From NCBI GenBank assembly GCA_027297435.1, contig JAPUIA010000087.1, positions 30,606-94,605 of the forward strand: DNA of 64,000 nucleotides. The letters are read 5' to 3'. Shown piece by piece: positions 1-8,362 of the stretch (the stretch's first letter is position 1; each line of letters starts with the position of its first letter). Position numbers and translations under genes: made by a program. Source of the DNA: Gammaproteobacteria bacterium. GTDB taxonomy: Bacteria; Pseudomonadota; Gammaproteobacteria; Pseudomonadales; Azotimanducaceae. The notes beneath the pieces are model-generated. The model worked only from the letters and a program-made list of their open reading frames with translations. It was not told the origin of the DNA and searched no databases.

Positions 1-1
1 G

Positions 2-403
2 AACTTCATCACCAACACCAACGCCGGTATGCCTTGGGCATTCTGGTCCGAGAAAGGCGGTGTGCGGGTGCACCCGGGTCAGCCAAAGTTCGTGAAGTTC
101 TTTGTTCGAAACCCGACCGATCGGGTGATGATCGGCAAAGCGGTGCCATCGGTCGCGCCCATGCGAGCATCGGGTTTCTTCCACAAAACCGAGTGTTTTT
201 GTTTCGAGCACCAGATGTTGCAACCTGGCGAGACGCTCGAGTTGCCGATGCGCTTCATCGTCGACAGCCAACTGCCGAAGAACATCGATTCGATCCACTT
301 GAGCTATACGTTATTCGACGTGACGGAGATAGCCGCCTCCGCCCCCGTGGGGGCACAGGCAAGTCCGGTAGAGGCCGACGCAAAGCCCATCGGGGCGGAT
401 TAG
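2..403 (+). CDS. ctaG: Cytochrome c oxidase assembly protein CtaG/Cox11 (3' part)
   Basis: Cox11 is a membrane-anchored copper chaperone that delivers copper to the CuB site of cytochrome c oxidase subunit I. The reading frame is open from the first bases, so the N-terminal membrane anchor and part of the beta domain lie outside the window. The visible 133 residues include NTNAGMPWAFW near the edge, the hydrophobic 'VRNPTD' strand, and the paired-cysteine copper motif CFCFEHQ. The tail (ASAPVGAQASPVEADAKP) is longer and more Ala/Pro-rich than in most Cox11 proteins. The gene ends 9 bases before coxIII, as expected for a cox operon. Identification is firm; the start is not visible. Confidence 0.93.
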   Translation, partial: NFITNTNAGMPWAFWSEKGGVRVHPGQPKFVKFFVRNPTDRVMIGKAVPSVAPMRASGFFHKTECFCFEHQMLQPGETLELPMRFIVDSQLPKNIDSIHLSYTLFDVTEIAASAPVGAQASPVEADAKPIGAD

Positions 404-412
404 GAGCAACGG

Positions 413-1327
413 ATGGCCGACACGGACGAAGACTCGGTCTACTTCATACCGGACAACAGCTGGTTTCCGATAGGCATCGCCGTCGGGCTGTTCCTGTTGG
501 TGTTCGGCCTCGGTAGTTGGCTCAACGAGATAAAGGCCGGTGAGGAGCCAAGCCTCGTCGCATTCTATGCGGGCGCGCTGATCTTCGCTGTCGTGTTGTA
601 TCGCTGGTTCGCGGCCGTCATCGACGAGAACCTGGCTGGCTTGCCCAACGCCCGGGTCAAACGTTCCTACGTTTGGGGTATCGGTTGGTTCATTTTCTCC
701 GAGGCCATGTTTTTCGCCGCGTTTTTCGGAGCGTTGTTCTATACACGGGTACTCGCCGTGGCGTGGATCGGGGGTGAAGGCGCCAAGGGCGTAACGGGCG
801 ATTACCTGTGGCCGGAATTCGAGACGGCGTGGCCGGTCGTGAACAACCCGGATCCTAGCGTTTTTGCCAACCCACGCGAGAGCATGGCCGCACCGAGTAT
901 TGGCAACTGGCTGAACTACCTACCGTTTTGGAACACGGTCATTCTGTTGACCTCCAGCGTTACCGTGCACTTCGCCCACACCGCGATCAAGGATGAGGCG
1001 CAGGGCAAGATGACCTTGTGGCTAGGGGTCACGGTGCTACTCGGCATCCTGTTCTTGATCCTGCAGGTCGAAGAGTATCTAGAGGCGTATCAAGAGTTGG
1101 GGCTCACCCTGTCCAGCGGCATCTACGGGTCGACGTTCTTCATACTGACCGGCTTTCACGGGTTTCACGTCACGCTCGGCACGTTCATGCTCTTCATTCA
1201 GCTGCTGCGGGGGATGCGAGGGCACTTTCGGCCGCACGATTGTTTCGGCTTCGAAGCGTCGTCGTGGTATTGGCACTTCGTGGACGTCGTGTGGGTGGGT
1301 TTGTTCCTGTTCGTTTACGTGTTTTAG
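413..1327 (+). CDS. ctaE: Cytochrome c oxidase subunit III
   Basis: Subunit III of the aa3-type terminal oxidase, a polytopic membrane protein that stabilises the oxygen-reducing core. The 304-residue product has about seven hydrophobic segments. It has the family signature 'SEAMFFAAFFGALFYTR' near residue 95 and a C-terminal block with GFHGFHVTLG and WYWHFVDVVW that matches the conserved end of CoxIII. The insert around residues 120-160 (GGEGAKGVTGDYLWPEFETAW) is typical of the gammaproteobacterial form. A GGAG-type ribosome site lies just upstream of the ATG. Subunits I and II and the start of cox11 must lie upstream of the window. Confidence 0.95.
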   Translation: MADTDEDSVYFIPDNSWFPIGIAVGLFLLVFGLGSWLNEIKAGEEPSLVAFYAGALIFAVVLYRWFAAVIDENLAGLPNARVKRSYVWGIGWFIFSEAMFFAAFFGALFYTRVLAVAWIGGEGAKGVTGDYLWPEFETAWPVVNNPDPSVFANPRESMAAPSIGNWLNYLPFWNTVILLTSSVTVHFAHTAIKDEAQGKMTLWLGVTVLLGILFLILQVEEYLEAYQELGLTLSSGIYGSTFFILTGFHGFHVTLGTFMLFIQLLRGMRGHFRPHDCFGFEASSWYWHFVDVVWVGLFLFVYVF

Positions 1328-1605
1328 TCGACGACGTCCGCTGGAGCGGTCGCGCGGTCGTGCCAGGGTGCGCTCTGCCCCATCTTCAGTTCGCCGGTCA
1401 TGAAGCCGTAGAAAATGGTGGCGAGCAGGGCGGCCGCCAAGGTAATGCGAACACCCAACGAATGCAGGGTGCGTTTCGAGCCCGGAAGGTCTGAGTCCTT
1501 GAACAGAAACACCAATCCGCTGACGAGGCTCGCTAGCACGGCGACGAGCAGAATGACGATGACGATTTTGATCAACGGGGTGGCAACGGCGATTGGATTC
1601 GCCAC
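1324..1605 (-). CDS. DUF2909-type small twin-transmembrane protein
   Basis: A small inner-membrane protein convergent with coxIII, the usual place for DUF2909 genes in gammaproteobacterial cox clusters. Two hydrophobic helices are visible (LIKIVIVILLVAVLASLV and a second centred on ITLAAALLATIFYGF), separated by a short polar loop. The open frame extends upstream to an ATG at 1713, but that would overlap the divergent gene that starts at 1658. I therefore place the start at the GTG at 1605, giving 93 residues; a TTG at 1575 is also possible. The molecular role of this family is not established; association with cytochrome oxidase biogenesis is inferred from position. Confidence 0.6.
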   Translation of the reverse strand: MANPIAVATPLIKIVIVILLVAVLASLVSGLVFLFKDSDLPGSKRTLHSLGVRITLAAALLATIFYGFMTGELKMGQSAPWHDRATAPADVVD

Positions 1606-1657
1606 TCTAGCGTATCGGCGCGCACCGCGCTTCTGGTAGTGGATAGGAACGGTTTCG

Positions 1658-2209
1658 ATGGTTGACCAGACATTGTTAAGAAAGAATCGGGTGCAGGTGG
1701 TGATGTTGCTCATCGCGCTGCCGCTCGTGTCGGTAGGGGCGGCGTATATCCTCTTTTATCTCGCGGGACAGGAAACCCTGCTGCAGAGCACCAATCAAGG
1801 CGAGTTCGTACAGCCGCCGGTCGAGGTGGCAGCGCTTCGGCTCGAAGGCCCGGACGGCGAGACGATGACGGAAGGCGGTACTTGGTGGATCTGGATGGTC
1901 ACCGAGGAGTGTGAAGCCGCTTGCGAAGAGACCCTGTTTCAGCTCCGCCAGGTGCACGTGTTGTTGAACAAGGATGCCGGGCGTGTACAGCGCGGATTGG
2001 TCGCTGAAAATGCGGCGACGTATCACCGGGTAAGCGGGCGTTTCCCGGCGCTAAGCTTTCTCAGGAGCGCGAATCCTGCTGTCCTGGCGCGGGGCGTGTA
2101 CATCGTCGATCCCATCGGTAACGTGGTGCTGCGCTATCCGCCGCACACGGAACCCAAACCGGTGCTCGACGATTTGAAACGACTGCTGAAGGTGTCGCAG
2201 ATTGGCTAA
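1658..2209 (+). CDS. Cytochrome oxidase cluster protein, membrane-anchored thioredoxin-like
   Basis: A 183-residue protein with one N-terminal membrane helix (residues 14-34) and a periplasmic domain with CEAAC spacing around residue 90. Its C-terminal half (GVYIVDPIGNVVLRYPP) resembles SCO/thioredoxin-like folds. Genes of this type sit between the DUF2909/SURF1 genes and ctaA in many gammaproteobacteria, and are usually annotated as hypothetical. The CxxxC pair suggests copper binding or thiol chemistry in oxidase assembly, but that is inference. SURF1, often found just upstream, is absent here. The ribosome site is AGGA, 8 bases before the ATG. The stop overlaps the TTG start of ctaA by 8 bases. 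Confidence 0.7.
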   Translation: MVDQTLLRKNRVQVVMLLIALPLVSVGAAYILFYLAGQETLLQSTNQGEFVQPPVEVAALRLEGPDGETMTEGGTWWIWMVTEECEAACEETLFQLRQVHVLLNKDAGRVQRGLVAENAATYHRVSGRFPALSFLRSANPAVLARGVYIVDPIGNVVLRYPPHTEPKPVLDDLKRLLKVSQIG

Positions 2210-3185
2210 GGAAGGTCTCCGTAAGCGGTTCTTGACGTTCACGCTCGTCGGAGTTGGCTTGGCCCTTTTGGTGGTGGTCTTGGGTGCATTCACGCGGCTG
2301 GTGGACGCGGGTCTCGGGTGTCCGGATTGGCCGGGTTGTTACGGGTACTTCACCGTCCCGCAAACGGCGGAAGAAATCCGCGTCGCCGAATCGCGATTTC
2401 CAACGGCGCTCGTCGAAGTCGGCAAGGCCTGGGCGGAGATGGTGCATCGTTACTTTGCCACGGGTTTGGGTGCTTTGATCGTGGGGATCACGTGGTTTGC
2501 TCATCGAAATCGACCGCAAGTGCCGTTCGGATTGCCGGTGGCGCTGCTCTTCATGGTCATTTTACAAGGCGCCTTCGGCGCGTGGACGGTGACTCTGAAA
2601 CTTTGGCCGCAGGTGGTAACCGCGCATCTGTTGGGCGGCTTTACCACCTTGAGCCTCTTATGGCTGTTGGCGTTGCGCCTTGGGCTTGGCGCGGGGCTGG
2701 CAGCTGACGCGAGCCTCAAACGACACGCGGCGGTCGCGCTCGCGGTGGTTGTCCTGCAAATCGGTCTGGGCGGTTGGGTGACGTCCAACTATGCCGCACT
2801 CGCCTGCCCCGATTTTCCGACCTGTCATGGCCAGTGGCTGCCGCCGCTGGATTTCGCTAACGGCTTCGATGTCTTTCAATCGGTGGGTCCGAACTATCTC
2901 GGCGGCTTGCTAGAAAGCGATGCCCGCGTCACCATTCAGGTGATGCATCGCTTAGGCGCCCTCGTGGTGTTGGCGGTTGTCGGATGGCTTGGTTGGCGCC
3001 TACTGCGAGATGAGAGTCGGCTGGCGGCGTGGATCTTGGGTCTGCTCGCCGTACAGTTGGCGTTGGGTGTTCTGAACGTGGTCTGGGCACTGCCACTTTG
3101 GGTTGCCACGTCGCACAACGCCGGTGGTGCGCTGTTGCTGCTCGGGCTGGTTACAGTAAACTATCGCGCTTTCTCGAAGGGGTAG
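2202..3185 (+). CDS. ctaA: Heme A synthase (CtaA/COX15 family)
   Basis: Oxidises heme O to heme A for the aa3 oxidase, in the inner membrane. The 327-residue polytopic protein carries the four conserved heme-ligand histidine contexts (EMVHRYFATG, VVTAHLLGG, IQVMHRLGA and ATSHNAGGAL). It also has two periplasmic cysteine pairs, GLGCPDWPGCYG and ALACPDFPTCHG. The start is TTG at 2202, inside the stop region of the previous gene, which implies translational coupling. The ctaB gene follows after three bases. Confidence 0.93.
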   Translation: MAKEGLRKRFLTFTLVGVGLALLVVVLGAFTRLVDAGLGCPDWPGCYGYFTVPQTAEEIRVAESRFPTALVEVGKAWAEMVHRYFATGLGALIVGITWFAHRNRPQVPFGLPVALLFMVILQGAFGAWTVTLKLWPQVVTAHLLGGFTTLSLLWLLALRLGLGAGLAADASLKRHAAVALAVVVLQIGLGGWVTSNYAALACPDFPTCHGQWLPPLDFANGFDVFQSVGPNYLGGLLESDARVTIQVMHRLGALVVLAVVGWLGWRLLRDESRLAAWILGLLAVQLALGVLNVVWALPLWVATSHNAGGALLLLGLVTVNYRAFSKG

Positions 3186-3188
3186 GTC

Positions 3189-4073
3189 TTGAGCGAAATC
3201 GTTCGCACATCAGCGTCGTGGCGCGACTATTTGGAAATGTGCAAACCGCGCGTGGTATTACTCATGCTGCTGTGCGCTATCGTCGGCATGTTTCTCGCAA
3301 CACCCGGTATGGTGCCGGTCGAGATACTGGTTCTAGCCACTCTTGGCATTGGCCTCGTCGCTGGGTCGGCGGCCGTCGTGAATCACATCGCTGATGCCGA
3401 GCTTGATGCCCGTATGGCCCGCACGGCAGCGCGTCCGGTCGCGACCGGACGCATCGGTGTAGTGCAGGCATTGCTGTTCTCGGCGTTACTCGGCGTTTCC
3501 GGGATCGTCATTCTGCATGTGTGGATCAATCCACTGACCGCGTGGCTGAATCTTGCTTCCTGGGTAGGCTACGGGCTGGTGTACACCTTGTTCTTGAAAC
3601 GTGCCACACCCCAAAACATCGTCATTGGCGGTTTGTTTGGCGCAGCACCGCCCTTGTTTGGATGGACGGCGGTTACCGGAGCGGTTGAGCCAGGTGGGTT
3701 GCTCTTGGTGCTGATTATCTTCGCTTGGACGCCACCCCATTTTTGGGCGCTGGCGCTGGACCGCAAGGAAGAGTACGCGTCGGTGAACATTCCGATGTTG
3801 CCCGTTACGCATGGTGACCGATACACGCGTCTACACATCTTCTTCTATACGCTGATCTTGATCGCGTCGAGTTTGCTGCCCTTCGGCATTGGTATGAGCG
3901 GCTGGCTCTACCTCGCGGGCGCGATCGGGCTCGGCGCCGGCTTCCTCTACTGGTCGATCGTGCTGCTCAAGAACCGCAACCCGCGGGCACCCATGATGAC
4001 CTTTCGTTACTCGATCGCCTACCTCGGGGCGCTCTTCGGGTTTCTGCTCATCGATCACTACGTCGTCCTGTGA
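3189..4073 (+). CDS. ctaB: Protoheme IX farnesyltransferase (heme O synthase)
   Basis: Transfers a farnesyl group to heme B to make heme O, the substrate for CtaA. It is a UbiA-superfamily prenyltransferase in the inner membrane with about nine helices. The first Asp-rich motif appears as NHIADAELDARMARTAARP at about residues 65-83, and the second conserved region as AWTPPHFWALALDRKEEY. The length of 294 residues is normal. The start is TTG at 3189. The stop overlaps the GTG start of the SCO gene by four bases (GTGA). Confidence 0.95.
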   Translation: MSEIVRTSASWRDYLEMCKPRVVLLMLLCAIVGMFLATPGMVPVEILVLATLGIGLVAGSAAVVNHIADAELDARMARTAARPVATGRIGVVQALLFSALLGVSGIVILHVWINPLTAWLNLASWVGYGLVYTLFLKRATPQNIVIGGLFGAAPPLFGWTAVTGAVEPGGLLLVLIIFAWTPPHFWALALDRKEEYASVNIPMLPVTHGDRYTRLHIFFYTLILIASSLLPFGIGMSGWLYLAGAIGLGAGFLYWSIVLLKNRNPRAPMMTFRYSIAYLGALFGFLLIDHYVVL

Positions 4074-4723
4074 CCCCTTTGCAGAAGACGGTGGGCCTGT
4101 GTCTGGCTGTAGTCATGGCGGTGGTCGGCATGTTCGTGTACAGCGTCACGCGCGAACATGTGCCAAGCCTTGATGAGCTTCGCGGTCAGGGCGTTTTCAT
4201 GCTCCCGGAGCCGATTGCGCTCGGCGGTTTCCAGCTCGAGACGCACCGAGGCGATGTGTTTCTGCCCGAACATCTCGAAGGCGATTGGTCGTTCGTATTC
4301 TTCGGTTTTACGCGTTGTCCGGATATCTGCCCAATCACCTTGTCGGTGATGGCTCAAGCAGAGCGGCGGCTAGCCGCAAGTGGTGCCAGCTTCAAGGGGG
4401 TGCTGGTAAGCGTTGACCCGGAACGCGATGATCGTGAAAGCCTCGCTACGTACGTACGAGCATTTTCGGAGGGTTTTTTGGGCGTGCGCGGTGAACTCAC
4501 GGAACTGGCAAAGTTTGCCCGGCAGGTACACGTGGTATTTGCCAAAGTACCTGACAACCGTTTTCCGTCAGGCACAGAAGGCGAAGAGGGCGGTTTTACG
4601 GTGGATCATTCGGGCAACATTGTGGTGATCGACCCGCTGGGCCACTACCATGGCTTTATCAAGATGCCCCACAAGGTTGACACTCTGTTAGACGTGTTCC
4701 GTTATCTGCGTGCCACGTGGTGA
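4070..4723 (+). CDS. SCO1/SenC family copper chaperone
   Basis: A membrane-tethered periplasmic thioredoxin-fold protein that metallates the CuA centre of cytochrome oxidase. One N-terminal helix is visible (residues 5-24). The copper-binding CPDIC motif follows GFTR at about residue 88, and the third ligand histidine lies in FTVDHSGNIVVIDP. The 217-residue length is typical. It is the last gene of the ctaG-to-SCO run. The gap to egtB (35 bases) has no obvious strong terminator. Confidence 0.92.
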   Translation: MTPLQKTVGLCLAVVMAVVGMFVYSVTREHVPSLDELRGQGVFMLPEPIALGGFQLETHRGDVFLPEHLEGDWSFVFFGFTRCPDICPITLSVMAQAERRLAASGASFKGVLVSVDPERDDRESLATYVRAFSEGFLGVRGELTELAKFARQVHVVFAKVPDNRFPSGTEGEEGGFTVDHSGNIVVIDPLGHYHGFIKMPHKVDTLLDVFRYLRATW

Positions 4724-4758
4724 CGATGCCCAATGCCGGAACCTGAATAAGGATTGTC

Positions 4759-6009
4759 ATGTCGGTTGCGGCAAACACTGCCACTCCTCTCGCCGCTCGC
4801 TACGCTGCCGTACGCGCCCAATCGGAGGCGCTGTGCCAGCCCCTTGCGGTCGAGGACTACGGCGTGCAACCGATGATTGACGCCAGCCCACCCAAGTGGC
4901 ACCTGGCCCATACGACGTGGTTTTTCGAGACCTTTGTACTGAAAGCGCTCGTGGACGACTACGAACCGGTGGACGAGCGCTACGAGGAACTTTTCAACTC
5001 GTACTACAACGGCGTCGGCCAGCCGTATCCGCGCTCCAACCGTGGACTGTTGTCGCGCCCGACCGTGGACGAGGTGCTCGATTACCGTGGCCAGGTCGAT
5101 GCGGCGTTGGCGAATCTGTTAGAGCAGCAAGATGCGAAGATCAATCAGCGCGTGGAGTTGGGGCTCAACCACGAACAGCAGCACCAAGAGCTGATTTTGA
5201 CGGACTTGAAATACAATCTTGGGCACAACCCGCTGAAGCCCTGTTATCGAAGCGATCTGGTGATTGAGTTGCCACCATCGACGACGTCGCGAATCACGTT
5301 CCGAGGACACCAGGGTGGCATCGTTGCAGTCGGGGCGGACCCGGGAGGTTTTTGCTTCGACAACGAGCAACCTCGACACGACGTACTCTTAGCGCCGTTC
5401 GGGTTGGCCGAGCGCTTGGTGACCAACGGGGAGTTTCTGGCGTTCATGGAAGCAGGTGGTTATCAGGATCCCGCGCTATGGCTTGCGGAAGGCTGGATTA
5501 AAGTGCAAGAAGCCGGTTGGCGTCACCCGTTGTACTGGCGCGAGCGGGCCGGCGATTGGTTCGAATATCGCCTTTCAGGCGAACGAGCGCTGGTGGCCGA
5601 CGACCCGGTGGTGCACGTGAGCGGGTTCGAGGCAGACGCGTTCGCGCGATGGGCCGGGTATCGGCTCCCGACCGAATTCGAATGGGAAGCCGCATCGGCC
5701 GAACTCGACCCGGCGGTCGGCAACTTCCTCGAAGCAGACGTACTGCATCCGACGGGGGTGAGCGGGCAAGGTCAGCTGTTTGGAGATGCCTGGGAGTGGA
5801 CTTCTAGCGCCTACGGACCCTATCCGGGTTATCGGACCTTGCCGGGCACGCTCGGTGAGTACAACGGCAAATTCATGTCGAGCCAGCTGGTATTGCGCGG
5901 CGGCTCGTGCGCGACGCCGCGTAGCCACATTCGCGCGAGCTACCGGAACTTCTTCTATCCGCCCGACCGTTGGCAGTTCACTGGCATTAGGCTCGCCGTC
6001 GATGCCTGA
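4759..6009 (+). CDS. egtB: Ergothioneine biosynthesis sulfoxide synthase EgtB
   Basis: A non-heme iron enzyme that joins a thiol (gamma-glutamylcysteine or cysteine) to hercynine with oxygen, the central step of ergothioneine synthesis. The N-terminal DinB-like part has the iron site: WHLAHTTWFFE near residue 47, then NHEQQHQELI (HxxxHxE) near residue 135. The C-terminal half is a formylglycine-generating-enzyme (C-type lectin-like) domain with GDAWEWTSSAYGPYPG and LRGGSCATPRSHIR. The length of 416 is normal. EgtD overlaps its 3' end by 8 bases. EgtA, EgtC and EgtE are not nearby; the sulfur donor and lyase would come from elsewhere. Confidence 0.95.
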   Translation: MSVAANTATPLAARYAAVRAQSEALCQPLAVEDYGVQPMIDASPPKWHLAHTTWFFETFVLKALVDDYEPVDERYEELFNSYYNGVGQPYPRSNRGLLSRPTVDEVLDYRGQVDAALANLLEQQDAKINQRVELGLNHEQQHQELILTDLKYNLGHNPLKPCYRSDLVIELPPSTTSRITFRGHQGGIVAVGADPGGFCFDNEQPRHDVLLAPFGLAERLVTNGEFLAFMEAGGYQDPALWLAEGWIKVQEAGWRHPLYWRERAGDWFEYRLSGERALVADDPVVHVSGFEADAFARWAGYRLPTEFEWEAASAELDPAVGNFLEADVLHPTGVSGQGQLFGDAWEWTSSAYGPYPGYRTLPGTLGEYNGKFMSSQLVLRGGSCATPRSHIRASYRNFFYPPDRWQFTGIRLAVDA

Positions 6010-6979
6010 ACAGGAGCCTGCGAGCGCGTATGCCTTTTTCGATCTGAAACCTGCGTTCAACGACATGTTAGACGAAGTACTTGTTGGATTGCGCAGCGAG
6101 CGTAAGTTCGTTGCGCCGAAATTTTTCTACGATGTGCGCGGGTCGAAACTGTTTGAAGCGATCACCGAGCTACCCGAGTACTACTTGACCAGAACCGAAA
6201 TGCAGCTCTTTGATCGGCACTTGAACGAAGTGCGCGATCTCGTTGGCGTAGGCGGCTGCCTGGTCGAGTATGGCTCCGGATCGAGCCTCAAGATTCGCAA
6301 GCTCTTGGAATCGCTGCGACCCGATGCCTATCTGCCAGTGGATATTTCAAAAGACCATCTGGAAAGTACCGCGTCGGCGTTACACCGGGACTATCCCTGG
6401 TTACATGTCTATCCGACCTGCGCCGATTTTACCGGGCCGTTCGAATTGCCTCCGGTGGTGGCGGATCACGACAAAATCGGCTTTTTCCCCGGATCCAGTA
6501 TCGGCAACTTTGAGCCGGCCGCCGCGAGCCGGTTCTTAAGCAACGTGGCGCACACACTCGGTGCCGGCGGCCACCTGCTGGTTGGCGTCGACCGCAAAAA
6601 GGACGTTGGCGTGCTCGAAGCCGCGTACAACGATAGCGCAGGCATCACCGCAGAGTTCAATCTCAACCTGCTGCAACATCTCAATGACTTGTTGCCGGTG
6701 AGATTCGAATTGGACCGTTTTCGACATCGCGCGTTTTACAACGAAGAGCTTGGCTGCATCCAGATGTTTCTCGAGAGCTTGACCGAGCAGACCATCGAAC
6801 TCGGTGGTGAGCCGATCGTGCTGCAGCCCGGCGAGTTCATCCACACGGAAAACTCCTATAAATACGATGTGGAGCAATTTGTCGATATCGCCGCCGCCGG
6901 CGGCTTTGCGGTGCACGCCAGTTGGACCGATGACCGTGAGTACTTCTCGCTGTTCCTGCTAGTGGTCGAACCGAACTGA
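6002..6979 (+). CDS. egtD: L-histidine N-alpha-methyltransferase EgtD
   Basis: Trimethylates histidine to hercynine using S-adenosylmethionine, the first step of ergothioneine synthesis, in the cytoplasm. The SAM-binding region is clear: CLVEYGSGSSLKIRKLL (around residue 85), PVDISKDHL, and FFPGSSIGNF. Family-typical N-terminal KFVAPKFFYDVRGSKLFE and ITELPEYYLTRTE are present. The open frame extends upstream inside egtB, but the ATG at 6002 gives the expected 325-residue protein beginning just before the conserved region. The 8-base overlap with egtB supports co-translation. Confidence 0.95.
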   Translation: MPEQEPASAYAFFDLKPAFNDMLDEVLVGLRSERKFVAPKFFYDVRGSKLFEAITELPEYYLTRTEMQLFDRHLNEVRDLVGVGGCLVEYGSGSSLKIRKLLESLRPDAYLPVDISKDHLESTASALHRDYPWLHVYPTCADFTGPFELPPVVADHDKIGFFPGSSIGNFEPAAASRFLSNVAHTLGAGGHLLVGVDRKKDVGVLEAAYNDSAGITAEFNLNLLQHLNDLLPVRFELDRFRHRAFYNEELGCIQMFLESLTEQTIELGGEPIVLQPGEFIHTENSYKYDVEQFVDIAAAGGFAVHASWTDDREYFSLFLLVVEPN

Positions 6980-6980
6980 G

Positions 6981-7970
6981 TTATTCGAGAAGTCGCTCGT
7001 CCAGATAGAAAGCGTGTGCAGTGTGGTTGGCCACAATCTGCCTGAACTCGTCCGGATTTTTGAAACGCATGCTCGAGGCATTGGCTGCGCGCAATGCAAC
7101 AGATAGGCGCGATAGCCAGAATGCGGCGGCTGCATAAAGCGCAAACGTGGAAAAAAACCATAGCTCTTGTTGCGTCAGCGGTCGCAGACGGTGGTACGCA
7201 GCGATCAATGCGGTCGTGCGCTCGGGGTCCAACACCCCAGTGACGTCGTTGCACCAATCGTTGGCAGCGACCGCCAGGTCGTAGAGCAAGTAACCATCCG
7301 CTGCATGGTGAAAATCCAGTACGCCGGTCAAGCCGCGTTCGTCGAACAGTACGTTGTCGCGAAACAGGTCGCCGTGAATGACCCCCCTTGGCAGGGACTT
7401 GACGTCGTTGCGATGAAGCATCGAGGCGACGCGTTGCACGGTATCTGCGATCAGGCACTCATCGGCATAGCCGATGAAACCTTTGACCACTTTGGCTCGT
7501 TCGGTCAGCCATTCGGCATCGCGGGGATACTCGCGAGTTTCGAGCGCAACACCTTCAGTGGCGAGATGGAAACGGGCGATGAACCGGCCGAGCGCTTGCA
7601 CTTGCTTGACGGTCGGATTGTAGACGTGGCGACCGAGTAGGCGCGGCGTCAAGAGTGTCGACTTACCGTCCAACGAGTCGAATGCGCTACCGGCTTGGTT
7701 GCGCAGCACCGGCGCGACCGGCAATCCGGCGTCACGACATGTGTCTAACAAAGGAACATACGCCGGACCGGAATTCGAGGGCTGCTCGAGGATCGTAAGC
7801 ACGAACTCGCGCTTTTGCTCGCCGGTGAGTGTTCGAATGAAGTAGTTGCTATTCTCGATGCCGTTCGGCGCCGGCCAATAGCGCAGGAGTACGCCCACGT
7901 CGTAACGAGCGAGCGTATCCTCGAGCGTGCTTTGGTCGAATTCGTAGATCGCGTTGCTAACAGCGTTCAA
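6981..7970 (-). CDS. thrB: Homoserine kinase (ThrB, APH-fold type)
   Basis: Phosphorylates homoserine in threonine synthesis; this is the Pseudomonas-type ThrB with an aminoglycoside-phosphotransferase fold. Kinase motifs are GVIHGDLFRDNVLFD (catalytic loop) and GVLDFHHAADGYLLYDLA (metal-binding Asp). GIENSNYFIRT near residue 33 matches the family's nucleotide loop. The open frame begins at 8084 inside the neighbouring gene. I choose the TTG at 7970 because AGGA lies six bases upstream and the protein then starts where homoserine kinases start (329 residues). It lies directly behind the DUF2782 gene and divergent to polA, as in Pseudomonas. Confidence 0.85.
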   Translation of the reverse strand: MNAVSNAIYEFDQSTLEDTLARYDVGVLLRYWPAPNGIENSNYFIRTLTGEQKREFVLTILEQPSNSGPAYVPLLDTCRDAGLPVAPVLRNQAGSAFDSLDGKSTLLTPRLLGRHVYNPTVKQVQALGRFIARFHLATEGVALETREYPRDAEWLTERAKVVKGFIGYADECLIADTVQRVASMLHRNDVKSLPRGVIHGDLFRDNVLFDERGLTGVLDFHHAADGYLLYDLAVAANDWCNDVTGVLDPERTTALIAAYHRLRPLTQQELWFFSTFALYAAAAFWLSRLSVALRAANASSMRFKNPDEFRQIVANHTAHAFYLDERLLE

Positions 7971-7978
7971 GGAGCTTC

Positions 7979-8329
7979 CTAAAACTCGATAATTAACCAA
8001 GTCGGCAACAACATGTCGGCCTTCTCCAGATCTCCAAAGCCCGTTGTGCCGTCTCGCGGATAAAGGTAGTACGGCTTGCCCCAATTGGGCACGATCTTAA
8101 CCATACGCAAGTTGCCGTTTTGGCGATATTCGTAAATGGTGCGTTCCTCGCCTTCGATGATCGTGACGTCGGGACCCTCCAGATCTTCGAGGGTCGAGGC
8201 CCAGCCCTGCCGAGTGACGAACAAGAGCAAAATCACGAGCAGATTTTGTAAGATGGCGCGGGACACGCGAAAGCTTCGTGAAGGAATGGGCGTGGAAATG
8301 AGCGGGACCATCAGTTGAGGCATCGGCAA
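7979..8329 (-). CDS. DUF2782 family exported protein
   Basis: A 116-residue protein with an N-terminal signal peptide or anchor (LQNLLVILLLFVTRQGWAS) followed by a small beta-rich domain. The conserved string EGEERTIYEYRQNG, then MVKIVPNWGKPYYLYP, matches DUF2782, a family of unknown function found beside polA and thrB in gammaproteobacteria. Two closely spaced N-terminal methionines (MPMPQLM) leave the exact start open. It is probably co-transcribed with thrB, eight bases downstream. Confidence 0.75.
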   Translation of the reverse strand: MPMPQLMVPLISTPIPSRSFRVSRAILQNLLVILLLFVTRQGWASTLEDLEGPDVTIIEGEERTIYEYRQNGNLRMVKIVPNWGKPYYLYPRDGTTGFGDLEKADMLLPTWLIIEF

Positions 8330-8362
8330 CGGCGTCGTTAAACGTCCGCAACTAAAGGGGGA

